From assembly GCA_949825045.1 (NCBI GenBank), contig OX463815.1, positions 21,879,231 through 21,943,230 on the forward strand: a DNA stretch of 64,000 bases. The letters are read 5' to 3'. This stretch comes from Argyresthia goedartella. Taxonomy: Eukaryota; Arthropoda; Insecta; Lepidoptera; Argyresthiidae. Both the position numbers and the translations under genes were made by a program. The notes under the pieces were generated by a model, which saw nothing but the letters and a program-made list of their open reading frames with translations, made no database searches and was not told the DNA's origin. Of this stretch, positions 43,600-54,400 are shown piece after piece; the first letter of the stretch is position 1; every line of letters begins with the position of its first letter.

Positions 43600-44143
43600 T
43601 GTTCAGGCTTCTCGGCACCCAATGACCTCGCAGGGGCCCATCAGCTACGAGGTAGCGTAGCGATCAGATGCCAAGAAGTGTGAACGTCGGCGATTCACCG
43701 AGCTATTAATTATGAATCTATCTGACCTGGTCTGTGCTTTGTTCCCGTCAAACTCCTGTCTCTCTGCAAGGCCCGGGTGCACCCTAGGCTCTTCTTGGTA
43801 GACAGGTTCTTCAGCCAACCAGGTATGGCTGGCAGGCCAGCTTCGACGAGCACAGTGTTCCAACACAGGTTATGTTACGTGGGAAAAACCAATCGGCCAC
43901 GTAAATGCGAACTTTATCTGGTTCGGGGAATCACAACACACTCAGCTATCTAGACAATCCTGAGGGAACCCCGAATACAATTCCAGATGGCTTGCGATAT
44001 AAATTCAATACCCCAATCAATACGCGTTACATTGCGAGGGCTTTTCGTCTGTCAGTTGTCAAAAACTGCAAGGTTGGCAGCAACGTCAAATTCAAAATGG
44101 CCGTTCCGAAACCATCGATCGAATATCGATTTGGAATCGAACA
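43600..44143 (-). repeat. BEL2 3' LTR
   Basis: 544 bp on the minus strand, TGTTCG to CCTGAACA. The outer about 180 bases (43600-43780) differ from the other LTR at roughly 15 positions while the remaining about 364 bases are identical. Confidence 0.92.
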
Positions 44144-44154
44144 ATCACCCGCCC

Positions 44155-44174
44155 GGACAGGCACCCACCTGTCC
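44155..44174 (-). promoter_or_regulatory. Conserved hairpin before the BEL2 3' LTR
   Basis: Same 7-bp stem and 6-base loop as BEL1 37503-37522, between the pol stop and the LTR. Confidence 0.5.
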
Positions 44175-44175
44175 C

Positions 44176-45735
44176 CTAATCTACGGGCAGCCGAGACAAC
44201 GTTGCTACCGCTCGTTTTAGAACCGAGCCTCCTACTAGAACCTCTGCAGACCGGGGGGTCCCGTCCTTGCCAGGGAACAAGTTAACAATGCGCCCCCTGC
44301 GCCAACGTAGTGGCGGTAGGTTAGCATCCTTAACCAGAACGAGGTCACCAACACTAGGGGGGCTGGTTTTGTCAGTCCACTTAAGGCGCTGTTGTAAGAT
44401 ATGCAGATACTCGAGCGACCAACGCTTCCAGAAATTCTGAGTAAACTGCTGCAACATCTGGTACCTTGACAACCGATACAATTTCACTCCCTCGAAGGGG
44501 TGCTCGGGCAACGCGTTAAGTGGCTGTCCTATCAAGAAATGGCCTGGGGTCAGAGCCTCCAGGTCATTTGGATCCGAGCTGAGCGGACACAACGGTCGCG
44601 AATTGAGAACGGCCTCGATCTTACAAAACAATGTCGCGAGCTCCTCAAAAGTCAGCGCGGTCTGACCTACTATACGCCCCAAGTGCGTCTTAGCTGACTT
44701 AACTACGGCCTCAAAAATCCCACCCCAGTGGGGGCAACTCGGTGGGCTGAAGGTCCACTGTATACCCCGACGGGAGAGGGCCGTTCCAATATCCACTTTA
44801 TTTACATTCAAAAAGTTGACTATCTCTCGTAAGTATCGTTCCGCACCGACGTAGTTAGTGCCGTTATCAGAGCGGATCAAAGTTGGAAGTCCCCTTCGAG
44901 AAACAAACCTATCCAAACGAGCAATGAAAGCCTCTGTCGAGAGATCAGCAACGAGCTCGAGATGTACCGCCTTGGTGGATAAACAAACAAACACACATGA
45001 GCTATACCGGTCCAGCAGAAACCCGGCGTCAGGGTCCTCAGCCTTCTGGGTAACATGCACGGCCGCTCTGGGGCCATGATCCGAAGATACTACTACATGG
45101 CTGTGGGGCCAGTCCGATTCTCTCCTGGCAAGCCAGGGTGGTCCCCACCACAAATGGTGTCTAACGAGTTCAGGAGCCCGACATCCCCTGGATGCACAAT
45201 CAGACGGGTTCAATTCTCCTGGTACATGTCTCCAGGTCAGTGGGACCTCAGACGACACAATCTGGGAGACACGGTTCGCAACAAAAACCTCTAAGTTATG
45301 GACCGAAGCCTTCAGCCAGCACAAAACAATCTGGCTGTCCGTCCACGCGTACACCGTATCCTCCAAAACCACTGACCCACGCAACACTATTAGAGTGTGA
45401 TTCAAAAGTTTGGTCAAAAGAGCAGCCCCGGACAGTTCCAGTTTTGGAATCGTCATCCTTGTCCGAATAGGCGCTACCTTGCTTTTTGCCAAAACCAAAC
45501 GCACGTCGACCTCCCCGGTGGAGGTGACGGTTCGCAAATAAACCGCTGCCGCAAACCCTCGTTCAGAGGCATCACAAAACCCGTGAAGGGTTGCCCTGTA
45601 ATCCCCAGCAGGGACCAATTTCCTCGGCAGCGATACATTATTTATGAGGCCCAACCATTTTGCTAAATCATTCGATACAATGCAGCCCTGAGCTCCAGAA
45701 TCTAATAGGGCGCGAACGTATGTTGGGTTGCCCGC
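44176..45735 (-). pseudogene. pol: BEL2 pol deletion fusion: protease start, RNase H, integrase core end
   Basis: An open frame of about 520 codons with no ATG. It starts after an in-frame TAG (45736-45738; BEL1 has TTG there). It reads ALLDSGAQGCIVSNDLAKW, jumps directly to NNVSLPRKLVPAGDYRATLH, then carries complete RNase H (GFCDASERGFAAAVYL, YAWTDSQIVLCWL), jumps again at RYSS to CVFVCLSTKAVHLELVADL, and carries LIRSDNGTNY (second Asp), WGGIFEAVVKSAK (Glu) and the intact C-terminus to TAG. It lacks RT, the integrase HHCC and the first Asp, so it cannot copy or integrate. The clean frame across both joins is notable. Confidence 0.88.
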
Positions 45736-45791
45736 CTAATCCCAAACAAGCACAGAGGCGATTGGTAACACCACCGTCTCCGGTTGGGGGG

Positions 45792-45819
45792 CAACAAATT
45801 GTTGGGCCGCAAATTCCTA
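45792..45819 (-). promoter_or_regulatory. In-frame TAG between gag and pol with downstream hairpin (BEL2)
   Basis: TAG at 45817-45819 ends gag; pol continues in the same frame. The hairpin CAACA-ATT-TGTTG lies at 45792-45804 after a 12-base spacer, exactly matching the BEL1 arrangement with one compensatory pair change. Confidence 0.5.
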
Positions 45820-47640
45820 GCGAGGGCCCCCGGGGCCCCACTGTGCCTGTAACCGATCAGGTAGGCAGCTATACGCCAAAGGGTCCCATTGTACAAATGG
45901 CCCACGCGCCAGTTCCATTGCCACCCTACGACGCCCCCCGAAGGGGGGTGGGCGTGAATTCAACCGTGGCCGCTCCATGAGCGGGGGGGACATCACATGC
46001 GACCGACGAGGACGAGGCGACGAGCGGGGCGACAACTGAGGCGGCGTCCGAACCGCATCCGCATAGCTCGAAGGTGTCCCATGCCACCCGCCCGTTACGG
46101 CCTGCTCAACATACCCAATGTCCCGCTGAGTCGGATGCTGAGTCGCAACCGAAAACTCAGGGCCCCCCATGTGATGACCCTGAGTGCGGCCCTGCACCCC
46201 TGGGTGGCTGCGCGCTTGTGGCCCCATTGCCCGCTGAGTCGGATGCTGAGTCGCAACCGAAAACTCAGGGCCCCCCATGTGATGACCCTGAGTGCGGCCC
46301 TGCACCCTAGTACCGCCCTGTGCACGTGGGGACATTGGCCCCTGAGTTGCGCTCCGAGTCGCAAACGAATTCTCAGGGCCCCATGCCGTGTCACCCTGGG
46401 TACGGCCCTGTGGTGGCTGTTGGCCGGACCGGTTCATGCACAACAGATTGTTGTGGGCCCCACCACAATATCCGCACATTTTTGTGCGCGTGCAGTACCT
46501 AGCCATGTGTGGCCCGAGGCACAGGAAACACCAGCTCCGCTGCTTGGCCATCCGGCGCCGTCCCTCAACCCTAAGTTCCCCGAACTTATTGCAATTGGCC
46601 ACAGCATGGCCAATCTGCCTACAACATGGGCAGGTCTCACTATGTGGGGTCAATGCACTCACAGTCCCATACGACTGCCGGTTGGTGCGGTCCTTCCTCG
46701 TCGGAGGGCCCCTACTCACAGCGCTCCCGGCAGCTCTCTGTGGCTCCGAAGGATGGGTGACCGTCAACCCCAAATTCTCTGCCCGTCGAGCCTCCTCTTC
46801 CAAGAATCCGACCAAGTCGGTGAAGGCGGGCAGGTCCTCGGCCGACCTCCCGTGAGACTGTTCGAAACGAGTCTGCACGTCAGCGGGTAGGCGGGAAAGT
46901 ACAATGTACAGCAGTAGGTACGACCATTCACCAACCGGAAGTCCAAGATTCTCTAGAGCCTTGGTGACGGACAACAATGGGTTCAAAACCTCCGTCTGTA
47001 TGGCCCCGACCTTGTTCACAACCGGGATACTAAACAAACGGTTCAGTTGGGCATCGGCCAACCTCCGTTTGTTATGGTAACGTCTTACCAACAATTGTCT
47101 GGCCGTTTCATAGTTACCCTCCGTAACTGTCAAATGAGCGACCAGCTCCCTAGGCTCACCCCTCAATGCTGCCACCAGCTGAGCCATCTTGACAGACTTG
47201 GTAATGTCCGATCGCATGTGCACCAAACTGTCGAACAGATTGATGAAGCTCATCCATTCACCGGACACTCCGTCAAAGGTAGGCATAGTTATGGCCGGTA
47301 ACCTGGACCCTGAACCCTGAAGCAGCAGAGGTGCTTCAATGTCACCACCATGGCTGGACTCGCGCTGTCTACGTATGTCCGCAGCCTTCTGCGTGATAGC
47401 AGCTGCCATCTCCATACATTGGTCGACATCCCCTAGCAACCGTGACAGCCTGTCAGGTGCGCAACCATCAACTGATTCCGCCTGCGCGGACAATTCGAGC
47501 ACCCTATTGTAACGTTCCTTAACGTCCATAGACCGCTCCAATACCACATCATGCCTATCTAAACGGTCTATCAGACCGTGTGCGGAGGAAAACCATCTGA
47601 GTTCCTTAGAAACACCCTTCTGTATTTCAGATAACGACAT
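45817..47640 (-). CDS. gag: BEL2 gag
   Basis: 607 aa from ATG (47640) to TAG (45817). Same architecture as BEL1 gag: helical N-terminus, DUF1759 core (PTFDGVSGEWMSFINLFDSL), Cys/His clusters CPCCRQIGHAVANC, CFLCLGPHMARYC (Asp to Tyr before the last Cys) and CGYCGGAHNNLLC, then a repeat region. Here the unit GHHMGGPEFSVATQHPTQR is duplicated (108-bp period on the plus strand at 46124 and 46232). The frame remains open past the point where BEL1 shifts (seven instead of eight C), ending QWGPGGPR-stop. This is the intact Gag of the pair and could in principle package RNA. Confidence 0.87.
   Translation of the reverse strand: MSLSEIQKGVSKELRWFSSAHGLIDRLDRHDVVLERSMDVKERYNRVLELSAQAESVDGCAPDRLSRLLGDVDQCMEMAAAITQKAADIRRQRESSHGGDIEAPLLLQGSGSRLPAITMPTFDGVSGEWMSFINLFDSLVHMRSDITKSVKMAQLVAALRGEPRELVAHLTVTEGNYETARQLLVRRYHNKRRLADAQLNRLFSIPVVNKVGAIQTEVLNPLLSVTKALENLGLPVGEWSYLLLYIVLSRLPADVQTRFEQSHGRSAEDLPAFTDLVGFLEEEARRAENLGLTVTHPSEPQRAAGSAVSRGPPTRKDRTNRQSYGTVSALTPHSETCPCCRQIGHAVANCNKFGELRVEGRRRMAKQRSWCFLCLGPHMARYCTRTKMCGYCGGAHNNLLCMNRSGQQPPQGRTQGDTAWGPENSFATRSATQGPMSPRAQGGTRVQGRTQGHHMGGPEFSVATQHPTQRAMGPQARSHPGVQGRTQGHHMGGPEFSVATQHPTQRDIGYVEQAVTGGWHGTPSSYADAVRTPPQLSPRSSPRPRRSHVMSPPLMERPRLNSRPPPFGGRRRVAMELARGPFVQWDPLAYSCLPDRLQAQWGPGGPR
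46124..46317 (-). repeat. 108-bp tandem repeat in BEL2 gag
   Basis: The word cgctgagtcggatgctgagt starts at 46124 and 46232. The first unit is complete; the second ends near 46312. BEL1 has one copy. Confidence 0.88.
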
Positions 47641-48240
47641 GATCGGATCGATACTTACTCACAATTTGCAGTAACTCAATTTTATTGGACCCTCCAGTCT
47701 ATAACCCAAACGAGGGAACCCTAAACCACAACTTAAACAATGCTGTTTTCCTTAAACAATAGGAACCGAGTTTTATATCTATATAAATTCTGTAAATACA
47801 ATTTAGTTTCCCTTTATCATTATAACACACAAAGATAGTCAATATTAGTTCAAGTTATAAATTGCTATAAACTGAAAACAATGTAATAGCCTGCTATCAA
47901 TAGATGCAACTACCTATGTTAACCAAACATTCATTAGCATTACTAGACCACTAATAGATTGACTAACTGGTACTTCAATGTAAATTTCAATTCACCTACA
48001 ATGTACCTAGGTTGAGTACCTACTATTCTTAGTCACATCTCAGTACAACTGGTCATTTAGGGAAAACTGTTATATCTGTCTGTCTACTACCAGCAATAGA
48101 CTTATAGCTTACAATACTACCAATCTATGTGGATACAGGAACAACACCAAGTTAGCTAATAACCGCCTATACCTACAGATTGATAGTCCCAAATCGTGGG
48201 TTCCTGGAGCCCTTGACGGCTGCAAATCTCAGGAAACCAC

Positions 48241-48253
48241 GCTCTTGCTACCA
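48241..48253 (-). other. Putative primer-binding site of BEL2
   Basis: The minus strand reads TGGTAGCAAGAGC three bases from the LTR: the initiator tRNA-Met complement with one extra base. Confidence 0.4.
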
Positions 48254-48256
48254 AAA

Positions 48257-48800
48257 TGTTCAGGCCTCTCGGCACCCAATGACCTCGCAGGGGCCCATAG
48301 CTACGAGGTAGCGTAGCGATCGGATGCCAAGAAGCAAGAACGTCGGCGTTTCACCGAGCTAAAGTAAATAGATTCTATCTGACCTGGTCTGTGCTTCGTT
48401 CCCGTCAAACACCTGTCTCTCTGCAAGGCCTGGGTGCACCCTAGGCTCTTCTTGGTAGACAGGTTCTTCAGCCAACCAGGTATGGCTGGCAGGCCAGCTT
48501 CGACGAGCACAGTGTTCCAACACAGGTTATGTTACGTGGGAAAAACCAATCGGCCACGTAAATGCGAACTTTATCTGGTTCGGGGAATCACAACACACTC
48601 AGCTATCTAGACAATCCTGAGGGAACCCCGAATACAATTCCAGATGGCTTGCGATATAAATTCAATACCCCAATCAATACGCGTTACATTGCGAGGGCTT
48701 TTCGTCTGTCAGTTGTCAAAAACTGCAAGGTTGGCAGCAACGTCAAATTCAAAATGGCCGTTCCGAAACCATCGATCGAATATCGATTTGGAATCGAACA
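48257..48800 (-). repeat. BEL2 5' LTR
   Basis: 544 bp, followed at 48801 by the target-site copy GCTAT. Its outer two thirds are identical to the 3' LTR. Confidence 0.92.
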
Positions 48801-48805
48801 GCTAT

Positions 48806-50720
48806 CGATGGACAGAAATAATGTTCTCATATCGAGAATGTTGTGTGATGTTCTCCGGAGTCGAGAATCTATCATCAAATTTAAAGAATTAAAAAATGTC
48901 TGGGTGCTGCCTTTTCTTTATAGCGGCCATCAACCAAAACATAAATAATCGATCCTCGATTACGTAAGTAACAAAACGTACGAAGACCCTATTGCATACT
49001 CCAAAACTCAATCCAAACTGAGTTATGGAGGATTGAAGTGAGGTATGTGATGACGATATTTTTTGGAAAGTAACTCATTGTTGCATAAATCTAAGCACAA
49101 GTAAAGCTTTTATATCATATAAATTGTGTAATATAATCAATTGATGGGTTTGATTAGATTTAAAGTTTATTTTCTTGATTTTTAGAGCTTGGAAATATAA
49201 GCTTTTTTATGTTTTTACTATGATTTTTATTCGATATGTACTCATACTATATTTATTATTTTGGAATGTTATTTGTGGCGGTCTTATATTTATAACTTTT
49301 ATATACGCCAATTCATAATTAACAAATAACTAAATTTCCGGCAAGCAAGGATTAGATTGACAATACAATAATATCGTCTCTGTGAATTTACAAAATGTAC
49401 ACATCTTGCAGTCAAGCAATGTTAGCATAGCAGTACCTAAACGCATATATCTAGGCATAGCTATAAATATGCCTAGATAAATGCGATTGCTGGCAAACAA
49501 TTTGGATCTACAATTATTATTCTTTAGTAATTTCGCTACATTTGTGTTTGTATATAGGGTACATATTTTGAAGATTAATATAAAATTTTATACAAATTAA
49601 CTTAAAACCAGGTAAGTTGGCACAAAGAAGGAGGCTTATACTCGGCAGAGGGTATGTATAATGATGCTGCTGTGCCGATAATAGGTGAATACAAAACAGA
49701 TTTATTCTCATTTTTTAATGAATCCTCTGAATAAAGACGTGTGATGGTTAGATTTATTCTACTTACTAGTACTTGCAGAGTAAATACACTGCGGCATAGA
49801 CATAAATAATACCAAAAGCGCAAATGGAAAAGTTTTCGGGTTAACAAAACTTCCCAGTTAATGTTTCTGTTCCACAAACCACTTAGCTGGTGGAATTAAG
49901 TTCCTAGTAGAGAATGGAAAGCTAAATCCCTACTAGCAAGCAGTTCCAGTAACTACATAGCAAGAGAAGCTCCTTGATAATGTCAGGGAAAGTATGAACA
50001 TGAATTTGTATGTGTGATAAATAAATATGTATAGTACCCAAGATTGAAAAAGTAAAGAATATATCAATTGTGTTTTTGTTGAAAATTATATTTATTCCTG
50101 CAAAAAAGATATTAACGTAAAGCTAAGAATAAAAAGCTACCACAGCGCCTAGAACAATTACTAATATTCATATTCCTTACTACACGGTTAATCTATTTCA
50201 AAGTTACCTGGAAACTTATTTGCAAAGGCGAGCTTATCTCCAAATACTGATGAACGACACCTCAATTTTTATTCTCATTAAATAAACGGGTTGTTTCCAC
50301 CGCATTGCCCGCATGTGTACGTCTAAGGATACGTAACCTAACCCACATTCGATTTGTATTCAGAGTTCGTTAACTCGGAACCCTGATTGCCCTGTGGCGC
50401 ACTCGATTCTAAGGCGTACTTATGTCGAGAAAAACCATTAATATCTCAAGGGCCTCGTCGTTGGACGGAAGTCGGAAAAGTCGAAACATACCTGAGGAAA
50501 AATGAGTATGCTTTGGTAAATACATTATTTTTTTCAACGAATTAAGGAAAACAAAATTAAACAAACATCATGTCATGCCATATCTCTTACTGGCCAGTTA
50601 TATTAAAGTAACTCCATATTACGTAAGAGGCCAAACCATCACCTCAGATATGGAGAAAGAAATGTTTTCTCACGATGTTGTCCATCACTGATCAAAATTA
50701 CAAGTATATTACGGCTAGTA
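48806..50720. other. Unassigned AT-rich DNA with one strong hairpin
   Basis: No genes recognised. The hairpin at 49442-49485 is listed separately. Confidence 0.3.
49442..49485. other. 18-bp inverted repeat with 8-base loop
   Basis: Arms cgcatatatctaggcata and tatgcctagataaatgcg pair at 17 of 18 positions. Looser pairing may continue outward (gcaatgtt / aacaatt) with a bulge, giving a 90-base precursor-like fold. Function unknown. Confidence 0.6.
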
Positions 50721-50725
50721 TTTAA

Positions 50726-50966
50726 TCGCACATCAAAAATGCTGAACACAGCTAAAATTGATAAAAAAAAAACACTTTTTTATGTTTGATATATTTTATG
50801 TGTACTTAAGTTTATGTTTTAAGTATTTTTTTTGTTCTTACATGATCAACCTAACACGAAGGATAAAAGGGCCTTCACTTCGCTCATCCCCTTTACCCTT
50901 CACCTAAGCCACCGCAGCATTTTGCCCTGATATTTACTGTGCAAACCAGTATTTTTGATGTGCAGT
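50726..50966 (+). mobile_element. TTAA-flanked MITE, copy 2 (241 bp)
   Basis: Bounded by TTAA at 50722-50725 and 50967-50970. Terminal repeats TCGCACATCAAAAATGCTG and, reversed, ACTGCACATCAAAAATACTG. The interior matches copy 1 (25742-25937) in inverted orientation, including ccgcagcattttgccctg. Confidence 0.68.
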
Positions 50967-50970
50967 TTAA

Positions 50971-51415
50971 TATTTCCCTTATAGTACTAATGTACTAGTA
51001 GGTATTTCGAACCGACCTCCAAACCGTTGGTCATTCAACCGTTGAACGTCGGATAGACGTTGTTGCAGCAAACAGTTCTGTAAATATCTATTATCTGGAC
51101 CATTAGGGCGCAGAAATGTAGTGGACCCGACCGCGATCCCCTTCCCTTCGGTATTGTATTTCTAGGTACCTACGCGGACCGTATTCTGAAACGCCGCTGA
51201 AAGTTAACCTAATTTCAAAATGGCGCTTCAACATCATAATCGTGCTATCGTCACATTTTTAAGGCTGCGCACCCCGACAGCGGAACATAGAACTTTAGAT
51301 TTAGGTCTTCTACTTTTAGAGGAATACGATTTAAACGTAATCAAGTGAATAACTTCAAAAATTGTAGAAAAGAGAATGAAACCGATAACCATCGGACTAG
51401 CTAGTAATAAAAAAA
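50971..51415. other. Unassigned non-coding DNA
   Basis: Nothing recognised. Confidence 0.3.
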
Positions 51416-51472
51416 TGTAGGCCATTAATGTCCCCAGCGAGGGACAGCGGTCTTTACCCAGATACGGAGTGG
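51416..51472 (+). repeat. Dispersed repeat, second copy of the 17,987 block
   Basis: Shares ccattaatgtcccc, gaggga, tttaccc with 17987-18045. Confidence 0.55.
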
Positions 51473-54400
51473 AAGAGGCATAGTTATGCCCACTTTTAGC
51501 CACTTTTATGTAATTGCAACAAATAAAAAATAAGGGTTTATGTTTAACTATTTATCAAATTGAATAAAAAGTTAGATCCAAAAAAACGCTATTATAAAAT
51601 ATACACCCTATTTTATACTAAACAATATGGGATCGCCTCGCCTTGCTCCGCTTCGCCTCGGGTAAAGGTTTTATCATAAAATTTTGACTTAACAAATCTA
51701 ACTATAGTACTCGGACAGAGAGTTACCTTTAGTAACCAATACGTTTGTGTGAAACTTCATGGGAGCTCAAAATATTTATTAAATAAACATTTAATAAATT
51801 TTGTAGTAAATCATTATTTGTAAACAATACATTTGTTGCTAAAACAAGTACATTCAAATACGGTGTGAAATTGTAAAACAATATATAGAGATTTTGTGAT
51901 AACTTTGGGAAACTTGTCTATCGGACAAAAATAATCAAATTACGTTCATACGTTCACCAATGCAAGCTGTCACTCATCAACAAGCTGGTTTAAAGAAACA
52001 AGTGCTTTAATACTCCTATTTTGCATAACTTGAAATTTACTAAAGGCTGTTGGCCTAATGCGTGGCCTTAACCTTCGCAGATTTTGTGATAGTTCTTGAA
52101 CATCCTTAACAGCAAAAGCAAGCATCTTTACAAAAATTTATTTAAGTTACTGTTAACATTTTATCTGTGGGAAAGTTCGTCCATATGCCCATAGAGTAAG
52201 TTTTATTTATGAAGTATTATGGGCTCACCTCTCGTTTTCGCCGCCTCGGAAGAGTGGAGAATACATTCTGTTCAAGAGAATACCCATAGGTACAAGGTCA
52301 AACATAATAAGACTGGAAAAATTATTGAAATAATTTCGCGTTAGCAGATGCGGGCACTTTGATCGCGCCATCAAAGATTCCTTTGACACTTTCTCAGGAC
52401 GCCCGAGCGCTGAACTGAAATAAAATCCAACGGAACGTTTAGTAGATAAACCAAATTAATCATGGTTAGATAAATGAGTCTCATGGAATATACCACGGTT
52501 TGTGAGACCCTCCCCCGGGGTTACTTCCGAGGCTACGAGGCTGCTCATAAAATTTTACGGCATACCCCGTACGAACATTATGGTTCTTCTCCATGTCGCA
52601 TCATTGTGTCTAACGTAGTTTGTAACTCGTTTACAAATTTCGTAATAAATATAATATCGTAGATATGGGAAGATTGTGTAGTCGCTTCTGATAGCGCGGG
52701 GTCTAAGATAATTCTTAAAGTAAAACTTATGTTAGTTAGAATTTAACAAAAAGTAGCACGAGTATACTTGGTTTCGTTTAGTAATGTATGATCTAAATTC
52801 CCTTACGCTTCGTACTCGACAGATTACGCCCGGGGTCTAATTAAAACTTGAATATGAGTATAGCACTTCCCTAAAACTTTTAGTTTAGTCCTTTCCCCTC
52901 CAACCCAAAACAAGCAGCGAAAAGAACGTGTGTCGAACTTAAATAAACTGATTTAGCGCTGGTCGTAACTCTCCTACATCTGCTAATTGCTTCGGAACTT
53001 GTTTTCCGCATAATTTCGCCTAATTGCCAGATGCAGTCGGCACACGGCCAAGCGAGAGGCTAAGGGACTTTACCTTAAATCAGGCACTTCTGTAACTGTG
53101 CTGCATTAATTTGTTTCGAAGAACAAACGAACAATCGAGGCGGATTGATCGCTTAGTTTTTAATGGAAATGAGGTGAAATTGGATGATTTAGGGAAACTC
53201 GACTGACTTGTTGTTAAATAGACACCGGGAAATTTAAATGCACTAAGCTTCACAGAAACCGCACAGCGTTTCAACAGACTCAAAATATTTGATACCGGTT
53301 CTATATTTACAGTTTAGTAATTAATGAGGCTAATTGTAATGGTAGCATGTACATACGTACGTGTATAATAACAATACAAAGTCCAAAGTGTAATCAGTGC
53401 TGTGTCTTTGGCAGTAATAAGACTAAATAGCGCCCAACCGCTGCACTTACCCAACCAACCCGACCTTTGTTAAACGAAATACAAAACTGCTACCGCACGA
53501 ACAACAGAAAATGCCTCACGAAGATTTCATGCACTTGCATTTCTGCGGGAATTTGCTTTGAGATTCCCGCTCGAAATAAAGTGTGCAGCACAACACCTCT
53601 GTAGAGCTGCCGTTGTTCCCACGGAGATGTCGAATATGCAGATGCAGGGATTTCATATTGTGCGATCCCATTGAGACAGATATCGATTTGCAGCGTTCGT
53701 TCGCCTATTTGCTGGATATCACAAAGCGGCGATACTCTCTACAATATTTATGTATAAGTAACTCAAGCGAAGCCATATTTAATAGCGTTATGAGTTATCG
53801 CTTCACTAAATTGGCTATTCAGGATACTAATTTACTTTCTAGACTACAGACTCAAAGTGTTTATTCTACAATGCTAATTTATACTAGTGTTAGGGGGTCT
53901 TCTAAATACACTCTTGATTAATTCACTCGTCTTGTGAACAATTTACGGAACACCTGTTCCTAGCTGAGCCATGTGTACCCACCACATAAGCTGAACACGG
54001 GGTTATTTATAATAATAAATGGTACAGTTTATTTCGTATTCGCCCCTTTTCCACGGCCGAGTTTTTGCTCGGTTCGAGTAGCAAAACAGCGATCGTCGGC
54101 GAGGCCATGTTTTGATAACGCCCAGCCGTGACATTGTTATCTCGTTTGATGAATGGACTTTTTGTTACAAATGGACACTGTTATTCTGCTATGAACTCTC
54201 TCTGAGCACCCCTCCCACCTCCTCTCACACAGATGAAGGAAGAATGCTCGTTCAGTTCGCAAAAGAGGAAGGAGACTGTAAAGGAAGTCCTATTCGAACA
54301 TTCATTGTAACCTACAGATGACGCGGTCACGGAAGACCCAACATACTTTAAAGTGGCACAGACGCCGATTCCAAGTTAAAACTGGCATGCTAAAACTTCA

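Larger units (their letters stand above)
43600..48800 (-). mobile_element. BEL/Pao LTR retrotransposon BEL2 (internally deleted copy)
   Basis: 5-bp duplication GCTAT at 43595-43599 and 48801-48805, with 544-bp LTRs. Same family as BEL1 (gag and remaining pol nearly identical) but 5.2 kb long. Two deletions remove BEL1-equivalents 29059-30675 (end of protease and all of RT) and 36053-36684 (integrase zinc finger and first catalytic Asp). Both leave the reading frame intact once the 1-base BEL1 lesion is allowed for. It lacks the Jockey-like LINE, so that LINE came later in BEL1 only. It is not autonomous, but its LTR and gag could still be mobilised in trans. Confidence 0.92.

Noticed and set aside
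43905..44285. 126-codon ORF through the BEL2 3' LTR (and 48562-48948 through the 5' LTR)
   Set aside because: It is an LTR sequence read on the antisense strand; the two ORFs match only because the LTRs are copies.
53583..53921. 112-codon ORF in unassigned DNA (also 54772-55110)
   Set aside because: No recognisable domain, no flanking splice or promoter signals, and length within chance expectation for this much sequence.
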